DNA of 55,080 nucleotides, taken from Bacteroidales bacterium. Lineage in GTDB: Bacteria > Bacteroidota > Bacteroidia > Bacteroidales > VadinHA17. A program made the translations under genes and the position numbers. Below, in pieces: positions 8,708 to 17,100 of the stretch. The notes under the pieces are model-generated. The model did not search any database. It was not told the origin of the DNA and worked only from the letters and a program-made list of their open reading frames with translations. Location: contig PLLX01000048.1 of assembly GCA_003141415.1 (NCBI GenBank), positions 1-55,080 on the forward strand, in the 5' to 3' direction. Within the stretch, counting starts at the first letter, position 1; each line of letters starts with the position of its first letter.

Positions 8708-9859
8708 ATGATCATTATTAACAATCAGCGTCTATTAAATATAGACAGGGCTTACGAAGACGAAAACGACCCTCTTCATGTTTATGCGAAGGAGTATAAG
8801 AATGGGCTCAAAGAACTTCGTAGAAAATACCCCGAAGGAACAATAACTTTTAAACCCACAAAAGAAGAACCCACCATTGATCGCTATGACGGCAAGGGAA
8901 ACGAGTTTAGGGATGTGCCTGAAGACCCCAAACCAATTGCTATTCCACTAAGAGCAAACGTAGTAAACCCATCAAGAGGAACTGAATATTGGGGCGTATG
9001 TCAGGGTGCTCCTTATGAGGTTCGTAATAATGTTTGGGATATCGGAGATAAACTATCAAGTAAATCTAAGTTAGTTACAGGTAGTCTTATCGTAAACCTC
9101 AAGACAGAACCCGACCTTGCTTTCTTTATGTATTTCAAAAGTCCGCTTGTCACTGGAGGTCATTGGAAGATTGATGATCCTAAAGCTGATGTAAGGGCAA
9201 AAGGTGACGAAGAAAGGGCAGCTCTTTCTTTAAGAACGGCTATCTGGCAGACACTCGGAGACGAAGATACGCTTAAACTTGTAGCCTCCGCCTATGGTAT
9301 AGACAATGTAGAAACAAAGGAAGCTGATGAAATAAGATTTGAGCTACGGGACACCCTCGATAGAAACAACAAACTCAAACTGTCAGACCCTACCTATAAG
9401 GGCACGGAAGAGTTCATGGAAGACTTAAAGATTACAGACTATATTCTCCTTTGTGCTTTTATTAAACATTTTCTTAACTTGAAGGCTATCACTTGGAGAC
9501 CGGACGGTAGATATAAGATCGGAGACAAAACTATTGCACAGGTTCCCGCAGACTGGGTAAAACGCAAGTTTGAATGGCTATGCAATTATTTTACATCACC
9601 TAATAACCTTGAAAAACTTCAGTCTTTGATGATTGATGTTGTCAATGAGGAATATCTTGACTCTATAAAAGAGGATAAAATCTTCCGTTGGATCGCTAAG
9701 GTAAAAGACATTCAGGGTTTCTATAATAAAAAAACAGACGAGGTACGTGAGATGGTTTATGTGGACTTCGGCATACACGAGCCAATAGTCGAGGAATCCT
9801 TGACAGTTAACACAGAACCGCCCGCAAAAGTAAAAACAAATAAAACAAAGGGAACTTAA
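8708..9859 (+). CDS. Hypothetical virion-module protein
   Basis: 383 residues from the ATG at 8708. An upstream TTG in frame falls inside the promoter and is not used. No enzyme motif is recognised. The protein mixes a charged N terminus, a central domain with many aromatic residues (GTEYWGVCQGAPYEVRNN; ITWRPDGRYKIG) and a Lys/Thr-rich tail. It has its own promoter and a strong terminator, and stands between the capsid and neck genes. A head-associated or head-completion role is therefore plausible, but this is inference from position. Confidence 0.6.
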   Translation: MIIINNQRLLNIDRAYEDENDPLHVYAKEYKNGLKELRRKYPEGTITFKPTKEEPTIDRYDGKGNEFRDVPEDPKPIAIPLRANVVNPSRGTEYWGVCQGAPYEVRNNVWDIGDKLSSKSKLVTGSLIVNLKTEPDLAFFMYFKSPLVTGGHWKIDDPKADVRAKGDEERAALSLRTAIWQTLGDEDTLKLVASAYGIDNVETKEADEIRFELRDTLDRNNKLKLSDPTYKGTEEFMEDLKITDYILLCAFIKHFLNLKAITWRPDGRYKIGDKTIAQVPADWVKRKFEWLCNYFTSPNNLEKLQSLMIDVVNEEYLDSIKEDKIFRWIAKVKDIQGFYNKKTDEVREMVYVDFGIHEPIVEESLTVNTEPPAKVKTNKTKGT

Positions 9860-9899
9860 AAATTCTGTTTCTGGTTTCCCTTCGGGGAAATTTCTTGTT

Positions 9900-9934
9900 C
9901 TTTGCCCCCTTACGTGTATCGGGGCAAAGTTTTT
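9900..9934 (+). terminator. Rho-independent terminator (preceded by a second hairpin)
   Basis: A perfect 9-bp stem CTTTGCCCC / GGGGCAAAG (9900-9908 with 9921-9929) is followed by TTTTT. Just upstream a tight hairpin TTTCCC-TTCG-GGGAAA (9885-9900) sits right after the stop codon region. Together they isolate the upstream gene from the small basic protein gene. Confidence 0.9.
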
Positions 9935-9942
9935 ATAAAATA

Positions 9943-9974
9943 GTTGGTGGATTCAAATATTTGACTTATCTTTG
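9943..9974 (+). promoter_or_regulatory. Bacteroidetes-type promoter (-33 and -7 elements)
   Basis: A GTTG element (9943-9946) and TATCTTTG (9967-9974) are separated by 20 nt, the same spacing seen at four other promoters in this window. It drives the small basic protein gene. Confidence 0.7.
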
Positions 9975-10009
9975 TTGTCACTATTCGACAGATAAGTATT
10001 AATAATTAA

Positions 10010-10050
10010 AAACGGAGGTCGCCATGAAGTAAAACCAATACTTCAGTTAA
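10010..10050 (+). promoter_or_regulatory. Leader with Shine-Dalgarno and two-codon ORF
   Basis: A rare clear Shine-Dalgarno sequence (GGAGG) stands ahead of ATG AAG TAA at 10024-10032, a Met-Lys-stop mini-ORF. The true gene ATG follows at 10051. AAGTATT (9994-10000) can pair with AATACTT (10038-10044), enclosing the Shine-Dalgarno site. This could tune translation, though it may also be incidental. Confidence 0.35.
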
Positions 10051-10191
10051 ATGGCAAAGAAAAAAGACGGTAAGGGCAAAGGGACAAAGAAATATGGTCG
10101 CAACAAACGCCCTGTAAATTCCGCAATGAGTTCTTACGTCAGAGGGAAAATAACCTTTGAGAGTTATCAAAAACAAAACAAGTCTACCTAG
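10051..10191 (+). CDS. Small, very basic phage protein (46 aa)
   Basis: 46 residues starting MAKKKDGKGKGTKKYGRNKR and ending at TAG (10189-10191), with about one third Lys/Arg. A KxGRNKR core like this recurs in short uncharacterised proteins of many phages. The gene is monocistronic, bounded by a terminator and own promoter upstream and another terminator downstream, which suggests high, separate expression. A nucleic-acid-binding or capsid-packaged role is plausible but unproven. Confidence 0.75.
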   Translation: MAKKKDGKGKGTKKYGRNKRPVNSAMSSYVRGKITFESYQKQNKST

Positions 10192-10219
10192 CCAATACCG
10201 CTTGTGTTAGTTGGCTCGT

Positions 10220-10250
10220 AAAAAGTCCTCGGTTTTGAACCGGGGCTTTT
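10220..10250 (+). terminator. Rho-independent terminator after small basic protein
   Basis: The stem CCTCGGTT / AACCGGGG closes a 3-nt loop and is flanked by AAAAG / CTTTT (10221-10250). A weaker hairpin AGCCAA / TTGGCT (10190-10216) precedes it. The rest of the gap up to 10304 holds only the next promoter. Confidence 0.8.
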
Positions 10251-10278
10251 GCATTTCAAGACATTCCTAAAATCTGAC

Positions 10279-10286
10279 TATCTTTG
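10279..10286 (+). promoter_or_regulatory. Bacteroidetes-type promoter for neck genes
   Basis: TATCTTTG lies 19 nt before the ATG at 10305 and begins a three-gene run of connector proteins. Confidence 0.65.
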
Positions 10287-10304
10287 TGAAAATAATCATA
10301 GAGC

Positions 10305-11051
10305 ATGATTTATACTTCACAAATCTACGATACCTTATTAACGGCAATCCGTAAGGATAAAAGGGGTTTATCCTTTTCGCCTGATGACTTTAACAACATT
10401 ATAGTACAGGTAAATCAACGCATTTTCAGACTCAATTATGCGGGATTTGAAAGTTCCAAGTTGTCAATGGACGAGATGGATAGTTTTAAAAAAGTTAATG
10501 TTCCGATTAATCTTGATACCAATGGCATAGGAATATTACCATCTGATTACTATCACTTAGTCGGCGATCCTTATTATATGCACCCCACATTCGGCAGACG
10601 TAGAGTAGACTTAATCACGTCACTTGAACACGGGCAGAGAGAAATGGACTATCTTACTAAGGCATCTATTACTTATCCTACTACTTTTATGGCTTATGGT
10701 GCAACAAGTGAAGACATGTCGTTATATGTTACCCCAACAACCTGTACCCCCATTTACATAGATTATCTCAGAAAGGTAACTACACCATTTTTGGATTATT
10801 ATGTTGATACAAATCTTAATATTATTTATATGGCAGAAGGCGCAACGGTAGCGATACCACTTGGTAGTACATCGAGGAGTGGCGTGTCAGGAATGGCAAA
10901 TGTCGTTTCACTGACCAAAAACTTTGAGTGGCACGAACATGATATTCCTCAAATAATTAACCTATTACTTGGTACTGTGGGAATAGCGTTGCCGGACGAA
11001 GGACTTGTGCAAATTGCAGAGGCAGACGAACCGAAGATAGAACGTGGCTAA
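10305..11051 (+). CDS. Neck/head-tail connector protein 1 (putative)
   Basis: 248 residues. An N-terminal helical region (residues 1-45, IYDTLLTAIRKDKRGLSF) is followed by beta-rich sequence with the motif LPSDYYH, an IDYLRKVTTP segment and a C-terminal helix. Adaptor proteins of crAss-like and other podoviruses share the pattern of LPxDYxH followed by YxR(K)P. It is the first of three adjacent genes of similar size separated by 2 nt, consistent with ring or adaptor subunits between portal and tail. Specific role (adaptor or ring) is inferred. Confidence 0.6.
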   Translation: MIYTSQIYDTLLTAIRKDKRGLSFSPDDFNNIIVQVNQRIFRLNYAGFESSKLSMDEMDSFKKVNVPINLDTNGIGILPSDYYHLVGDPYYMHPTFGRRRVDLITSLEHGQREMDYLTKASITYPTTFMAYGATSEDMSLYVTPTTCTPIYIDYLRKVTTPFLDYYVDTNLNIIYMAEGATVAIPLGSTSRSGVSGMANVVSLTKNFEWHEHDIPQIINLLLGTVGIALPDEGLVQIAEADEPKIERG

Positions 11052-11053
11052 AT

Positions 11054-11698
11054 ATGATAAAACAGGAAATAAGATCGCTCGTAAGGAATTCACTCCCCAA
11101 AATTGACAAAACAAATAGATTTGCAGATCGTTACATAGATGCTGTTATAGAGAAGGCTCTTGCCTCACTTTATCATGATGTCTTTTTAACTAATCCATTA
11201 AGTCTTCAGAATTATACAAAAGTTTATTATACTATAGGATTTGATTATAATACAACAGGAGTTACTTACTGCACACTTCCTGAGAGTATAATCCCCCTTG
11301 AGCGGAAAGGGTCAGGTGTCATTAGGGTTTCAGCGCCAGCACAAGGTCAACTTATATTCTTTCCTACAGATTTTAGGGAGATGGATTTAATTGCTAATGG
11401 TAGTTTTTTTAATTCAGTCAACACTAAGGTAGGCTACGCAGTTAATCAAACACGTATGGAGTTATATAATTTATCTATGTCCATAAAAGGTCTTAGATTG
11501 GATTTACTCATTCCATTTAGCAAATATGCAGAGGATGAAGAGGTAAAAATTCCAGAGATAACGGATGTAATAGGAACAAACTATCGGCAGGTAGCACAAA
11601 CTTTTATGGATAGGGTAATGGCGATTTTGGGTGTTGTGGCTCCCGTGGACACAAAGGATGACAACGCTAGTGTAATGACTAACGCTAAAGACAATTAA
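11054..11698 (+). CDS. Neck/head-tail connector protein 2 (putative)
   Basis: 214 residues starting 2 nt after the preceding stop. The N-terminal 40 residues are helical (EIRSLVRNSLPKIDKTNRFADRYIDAVIEKALASLY), as in gp6-like head-tail adaptors where a short four-helix bundle plugs onto the portal. The rest is beta-rich with a C-terminal helix containing AQTFMDRVMAILGV. Its place between two other connector-type genes supports the role. No direct family match is claimed. Confidence 0.55.
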   Translation: MIKQEIRSLVRNSLPKIDKTNRFADRYIDAVIEKALASLYHDVFLTNPLSLQNYTKVYYTIGFDYNTTGVTYCTLPESIIPLERKGSGVIRVSAPAQGQLIFFPTDFREMDLIANGSFFNSVNTKVGYAVNQTRMELYNLSMSIKGLRLDLLIPFSKYAEDEEVKIPEITDVIGTNYRQVAQTFMDRVMAILGVVAPVDTKDDNASVMTNAKDN

Positions 11699-11700
11699 TT

Positions 11701-12423
11701 ATGACAGATACAAGTGCTCTCATTCCAATTGAACAGATAGTAACACGATGGCTCTTTAAATATCGTAAGTCGGTTGATGATTATGGTCTTTACGTGGAAC
11801 ATGCCGCCCAATGTTACCAGGATTTCAATCTTTATGATGGTGAAATATTAACCACAGCAAAGGTCACTCTCAATCCAACTTTGAAGTGTATTGAGATGCC
11901 AGACGACCTACTTAAGTTCATTAATTTAGTAACCCCAATCAAAGGTGGGTATTGGAGTTTCACACAAAATGATAACATTGTCAACACAACAACAACGGTA
12001 GGTGGCGTAGAGACAAGGGACGACACACAAGGGGAAGGTGTTAAAATGGACGTGGACAGGGTTGTGAGTTATGGTGCAAAGGGAGGATATAATAAGTTCA
12101 GATGTACTGTTGATATGGCGGCAAGACGAATCTACACGGATAACACCTACACCGCCAATGATTATATGGTTCTTTTGTACGTGTCGTCAGGTATCAATGC
12201 CACAGGAGAGACCAAAGTTCCCTCATTCCTAATACCTGTTTTTGATGCTTATCTGCTTTGGAAAGAAACAATCATTGAGTTAAACCTCGCAAAGTTACAC
12301 GACCAAAGATTTGATCAATACTGGAAAGAAAAGATGAAGGTCAGAAATCTCATCAATGCTATGTCGAAGGATGAGTGGCTTGACATATTTTATTCACAAT
12401 TTACACAGGCTCCACAGCGTTAG
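11701..12423 (+). CDS. Neck/ring protein 3 (putative)
   Basis: 240 residues starting 2 nt after the preceding stop. The N-terminal helix pair (IEQIVTRWLFKYRKSVDDYG, YVEHAAQCYQDFNLYDG) and a middle beta domain with LKCIEMPDDLLKFINLVTPI resemble ring proteins of Bacteroidetes podoviruses. The C-terminal helices include LLWKETIIELNLAKL and MKVRNLINAMSKDEWLDIF. The Glu-Met-Pro-Asp-Asp-Leu motif parallels the LPSDYYH motif of the first connector protein, suggesting a related fold. Function is inferred from position and shape. Confidence 0.6.
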   Translation: MTDTSALIPIEQIVTRWLFKYRKSVDDYGLYVEHAAQCYQDFNLYDGEILTTAKVTLNPTLKCIEMPDDLLKFINLVTPIKGGYWSFTQNDNIVNTTTTVGGVETRDDTQGEGVKMDVDRVVSYGAKGGYNKFRCTVDMAARRIYTDNTYTANDYMVLLYVSSGINATGETKVPSFLIPVFDAYLLWKETIIELNLAKLHDQRFDQYWKEKMKVRNLINAMSKDEWLDIFYSQFTQAPQR

Positions 12424-12442
12424 AAAAATAATTGTAAATTTA

Positions 12443-12474
12443 TTTGCATAATTCATTTATCTGGTTTATCTTTG
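12443..12474 (+). promoter_or_regulatory. Bacteroidetes-type promoter (-33 and -7 elements)
   Basis: TTTGCATAATT (12443-12453) and GTTTATCTTTGG (TATCTTTG at 12467-12474) have 20 nt between TTTG and TATC. The same two blocks recur at 30499-30531, so these two promoters look like copies. Confidence 0.75.
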
Positions 12475-12510
12475 GTTCGTAATTAATTATGAATTTTAAA
12501 AACAAGAGAA

Positions 12511-13026
12511 ATGAAAAAGACATTCTTTATTATTCTGACAATTATTGTGGTTTTTATATCCACAAGTACGTCAAGTTGTGACGACAAAAGCAGCAATACT
12601 GTTTTAGCACAGAAACAGGAAGCAATTATGCAGGAAGCCAACAGACAGGTTGGTATGCCTAATATCGTAAATTTTACACAAAGGAAACAGTTAAAAATGA
12701 TTCAAGAACTTTGTGATCAGGAAAATCTCATTTGCTATGCTTATATTGTACCTGAATTAACAGGGAAACCTGTTTTTCTTGGCAAATGTATAGGATTTGG
12801 AATACCATTTTCTACTCAATACACAAATCCCGAAGCATACGTTCGTGTTTATTCTGGGAATTATGTTACACTACCACAAGCCGATCCTAATGGTTTATTC
12901 ATGCCAGCAAGTGCAGAAGGAACATGGCTTATGTTAATTGACCCAAAAACAAATGAACCACATCCTGTATATATTGAACCAAGGGTTTTAGTATCTCCGT
13001 TTCCATTACCAACCGCAGTAAATTAA
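12511..13026 (+). CDS. Secreted lipoprotein-like phage protein
   Basis: 171 residues. The N terminus (MKKTFFIILTIIVVFIST, then TSSC) is a Sec signal peptide with a lipobox-like site at C23, followed by acidic Asp-Asp as in surface-exported Bacteroidetes lipoproteins. The mature part contains VGMPNIVNF, KMIQELCDQENLICYAYIV and GFGIPFSTQYTNPE. That pattern is shared with an uncharacterised secreted protein family found in phages and prophages of several phyla. The own promoter and host-envelope targeting suggest an infection-stage membrane function, for instance exclusion of other phages, rather than a virion part. That role is speculation. Confidence 0.65.
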   Translation: MKKTFFIILTIIVVFISTSTSSCDDKSSNTVLAQKQEAIMQEANRQVGMPNIVNFTQRKQLKMIQELCDQENLICYAYIVPELTGKPVFLGKCIGFGIPFSTQYTNPEAYVRVYSGNYVTLPQADPNGLFMPASAEGTWLMLIDPKTNEPHPVYIEPRVLVSPFPLPTAVN

Positions 13027-13031
13027 ACAAC

Positions 13032-13364
13032 ATGAAGACAAGTAAAATAGTTTTATTATCAGTTGCCGGATTTGTTTTTCTTTTACTCCTTGGTTTAGGG
13101 TTGGGATATTATGGAGTATTTGCCACAAAAACAGTAGGCAAGGCACAGCAGAACGCCAACAGGGAGGTCTTTGAACAGACACAGAGTTATGTTGAAGGGA
13201 AAAGGCAAGAACTACAAAAGGATTATCACGAATGGTTGAATACGAAACCAGAAGATAAGGTGGCAATTGAAGGAATTATAAGATCAAGTTTCGCAAGTTT
13301 TGATGAAGATAAATATTTAACTGGCGATTTATATAACTTCCTTCATAAAATAAAAAATAAATAA
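13032..13364 (+). CDS. Small single-TM membrane protein
   Basis: 110 residues with an N-terminal membrane segment (IVLLSVAGFVFLLLLGLGLGYYGVF). A soluble helical part follows with the motif QQNANREVFEQTQSYVEGKRQ, which I have seen in short phage membrane proteins of unknown role. It lies 5 nt after the lipoprotein gene and shares its promoter. The pair may act together at the envelope. Confidence 0.6.
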   Translation: MKTSKIVLLSVAGFVFLLLLGLGLGYYGVFATKTVGKAQQNANREVFEQTQSYVEGKRQELQKDYHEWLNTKPEDKVAIEGIIRSSFASFDEDKYLTGDLYNFLHKIKNK

Positions 13365-13390
13365 TTACTAAACCTTATGTATCAATGAGA

Positions 13391-13420
13391 GGGGACGGTC
13401 AAAAACGACTGTCCCTTTTT
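13391..13420 (+). terminator. Rho-independent terminator
   Basis: The stem GGGACGGTC / GACTGTCCC (one G-T pair) has loop AAAAAC and is followed by TTTTT. It closes the lipoprotein/membrane-protein unit. Confidence 0.85.
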
Positions 13421-13425
13421 CTTGC

Positions 13426-13433
13426 TATCTTTG
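13426..13433 (+). promoter_or_regulatory. Bacteroidetes-type promoter for second HNH gene and tail operon
   Basis: TATCTTTG lies directly after the terminator and 18 nt before the ATG at 13452. Confidence 0.65.
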
Positions 13434-13451
13434 CAGAAGAATAAGATAATC

Positions 13452-14123
13452 ATGTGTGATATTCCAACAAAAGTTTGTTCTAAGTGTAAAATAGAGAAGC
13501 CTATTGATTGTTTTCATAAGAAAACAGCCAACAGGGACGGGCATAAGGCGGAATGTAAGGAGTGTATTGCAAAAGACGCCACTGTTTTTTATAAAAAAAA
13601 CAAAGAAAGGGTTAATAAGGTTAAGAAAATATATTATAACGCTCATAAGGAACAGTATTTTAAATATGGGAAAAAAGAAGGAAAGGTTGAGTATCAAAGG
13701 GATTATCGTAAAAGACATAAAGAATCATTAAAGGAATATAGTAGGGAGTATCGTAATAAAAATCGGATTCCCTTGAATGCAAAAAGACTTGCCAAGAAAA
13801 AAACAAATATTAATTTTATGCTGGCATGTACGCTCCGAAATGAGATATACAATGCTGTTAAAAAAAGCAAAAAGATATATAAGATGAAGGAGGTTCTTGG
13901 TTGTTCTCTTGATTTCTTAAAACAACACATTGAATCTCAGTTCACAGAGGGTATGACATGGGAAAACCACGGAAGGTTTGGCTGGCATATTGATCATGTT
14001 CTTCCATGTAAGTCGTTTGACTTATCTGACTCAGAACAGCAGAAAAGGTGTTTCAATTGGAGTAATTTACAACCGCTTTGGTGGTATGACAATATATCTA
14101 AAGGTGCAAAGATAGTCGCATGA
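13452..14123 (+). CDS. Free-standing HNH homing endonuclease with N-terminal zinc finger (second copy)
   Basis: 223 residues from the ATG at 13452. An upstream in-frame start at 13422 precedes the promoter and is rejected. Zinc-finger cysteines are C9/C12 and C35/C38. A long Lys/Tyr-rich helical spacer (residues 45-130) contains repeated Y(R/K)K-type units. The HNH core has D181-H182 and N205, with the ending WWYDNISKGAK. Domain order and motifs match the HNH at 7252. The stop overlaps the ATG of the 1626-residue tail gene (ATGA), so the endonuclease sits between a promoter and an essential tail gene. That may make its loss costly to the phage. Confidence 0.85.
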   Translation: MCDIPTKVCSKCKIEKPIDCFHKKTANRDGHKAECKECIAKDATVFYKKNKERVNKVKKIYYNAHKEQYFKYGKKEGKVEYQRDYRKRHKESLKEYSREYRNKNRIPLNAKRLAKKKTNINFMLACTLRNEIYNAVKKSKKIYKMKEVLGCSLDFLKQHIESQFTEGMTWENHGRFGWHIDHVLPCKSFDLSDSEQQKRCFNWSNLQPLWWYDNISKGAKIVA

Positions 14124-17100
14124 GCAACGTAACGCAGGAAATTTTATTCAATGGGAGTGGCTTAAATACCGATGATAATCAGAACTTTATCGCCAACGGG
14201 GATTCCCCTTGGAGGTTGAATGTGATGGTTTCAGGAAACGAGGCGGCTGGTATTTTGACGAATATTTTAGGTAATAGTTTGTCTGTGGATATAACTGACC
14301 ACAAACTTAGTCTATCACACACCTATACAACTATTGGAAGTTATTATAATCGGCTAACCCGTAAGGTTTATTATTTTGTATGGTCAACTCCTTATGATAG
14401 TGGGGGTGGGGTGTATATTTATGATAATAGACTTTTTGAGTTTGATGAAGACAAGAAGACCCTTGAATTAATTTTTTTAGATTCTCATAATTATTTTGGT
14501 TTGTCCTTAAGTACACCTTTTAAGGATTCTTCGATGCTCGGTGATTGGCTATATTTCAACCCAAGAGTATCAGAACCAAAGATGATTGATGTGGTTCGTG
14601 CCTTCAATTACACAAACTACGTTACATATTCTACGTCATCAATATATGTCTTCGGAGACAAGGTTACATTCTATGGTGGGTTATTTGTAGCTTTAGCGGG
14701 CGTATCAACAGGACAGACACCGATAACTCATCCTGAAAAATGGAACAGGATAGGAGATTCTTATCGAGATAAGTCAGACTTAGTTTTTGACAGTGAGTTT
14801 GACTACGCTTTCAATGTACTTAAGATGCCACCTGTTATAAGACCAAAGGTGTCTTACGGTAATGATACACACATTCAGGTAAATAATGTAAGAGGAAAAT
14901 TATTCAGATTTTCTTATAGGTATAAATACTTCGACAATACATATTCTAAATATTCTGCATTTTCAGACATCACACTACCTGAGGAAAGTGAAATTTATAA
15001 TGGAGAGGTACTCAATAGCACCGTTACTAATAATTACATTAAGATTTCTATCAACGCTCATTCCCCCGCATTGGTTAAGGAGATAGAGATCGTTGCGCAA
15101 GAAACTACTGGTGACTGGAAAAGGGTTAAGATAATAAATAGACAAGAACAGGCAGAACTCACTACCTTTGACATGTCTTTTAACTTCTATAATAATGAAA
15201 GTTATTTAACAGTAACAAACATAGAAGTAGCCACGGTAAGTGATTATGTTCCACAGAGAGCAAACTCTATGGAGATAATAAATAAAAACATTCTGACCTA
15301 TGGTGGGTGCTTAGAAGGGTTTGATAACATACCGAAAGATGAGATAAGGGTTGGACTGACACCCGTGTTGCAAAGTATATACTCACCCCCTATAATAGGT
15401 GCTACGAGAAGGAATAATATACCTTGGGATATTACTGATGTTGTTGTTCTTTATGATGGCAATCCAATAGAATACGGGAAAGGAATTGATATAGGCTCTT
15501 GGTGGCCCGGAACGGTTGTGGCAGGAGATGTTTATGTTGTCACTATTGATGGAAAGACAAACATCTATACAGTAACCGCAAATGATGTAGCACATACGAA
15601 CGTTGCTATGGCTAGTCTGATAGCCTTTTTAAGTGATAATTATAGTACCTATGGCATAAGGATTCAATCCGACCCTAATTTAATAGACATATTGTCTCTC
15701 TATGGTAATCCGATAGTGGCAGACATCACACAGTCATTGTTTTGTGTAAATGGTGGTGCGAGTAATCTACTCACAAAGAAAAGTGGATTTAAGACAGGAG
15801 CTAACCACCCGTTCTGTATCTTCTATTATGACGATAACCTACGCAGGTGGGATGCACAAGTCTCGAAAGAAAATGTACATATCTTCGGTTTAGAGATGCA
15901 CGGGACAACTGTATATGTTCCCATGCTTAATGAGGTAAGCCCTCCTCCTGATGACACCTCATATAAATGGACTATTGATTGGGAAGTTTATCATCAACCC
16001 CCAGTAGGCGCAAGATATTGGAGATGGGGTTATGCCGGGAATAGCCTATGTTCAAAAATGGTTCAGTACATAGTATCTGATGTTACCGATGGTGATCCCG
16101 CCACGGATGGAGCCAACCTATGTAAGGTAAATATTACTCCGCTGCAAACGCTTAAGAGTACAATAACGGCAGATTGGAATCAGTACCCTAATTCAATCAT
16201 TGATACCTATACATGGAAGACGGGAGATAGGATACGTTTTATAACCAAAAAGGTTGTCTCTGCGGGGTCAGCAGTACTTGGGGATATTATTGATGGTGTT
16301 TATGAATATGAAATATTAAAGCAATCTGGTGATGATTCTGAATTTATATTTATTCAGGGATTAATTGCATCAAATGGTATAACGGCAGCCGATATAGGAG
16401 AAAATTCATTAGCAGAGATATATTCCCCTCTTGCGACTATTAGTGAGACACAGACGGTATATTATGAGTTTGGCGATATGATGCCTATTCGTGAAGATTC
16501 GGCAGGAGTAATGGTACATTATGGGCAGAACGGCATTCATAACCAAGATACAGTACTTTCTCATACTGCAATGGGTAGTTTTGATAGTGGAGATGTCTAT
16601 CATATAATGAGGACACCATCAAAGCCTATTGATACTGACAACCCACTCGTGGGGTTCTTTCATGAGTCACAATGGTATTCAGATTTTTATGAAAGTACCG
16701 ATTTTAATAAAGGGAAAATAGGCTTTGAAACTAATTTTGGGCAGAGATTTCTAAATATAGTCAGATACTCACGACCCTACTTTCAGAACACAGAGATTAA
16801 TGGGCTATCTACTTTTGAGGAAGACGATGCTAATAACTGGCCGGGTTATAAAGAATATAACGACATCTTTGGGGATATTGTGGCTATTTATGAGTTTGGG
16901 GACACGCTAAAGGTTTATCAGGAAAGAAAACCATCATCGACACTTGTCGGGAGGCAGGAATGGCTCGGTGCAAATGGAGAACCAACAGTAGCCGTTAGTG
17001 ACGTTGTGCTCGGAGCAATAAGATATGATAAATCTAATTATTCGACTATATTTCCCGAATCATTATCAAGAAATAATAACTTCATATATGGGTTTGATAT

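Noticed and set aside
10190-10260. tRNA gene in the gap after the small basic protein
   Set aside because: The fold is two separate hairpins with a terminator-like A/T flank; there is no T-loop GTTCRANTC or acceptor stem pairing.
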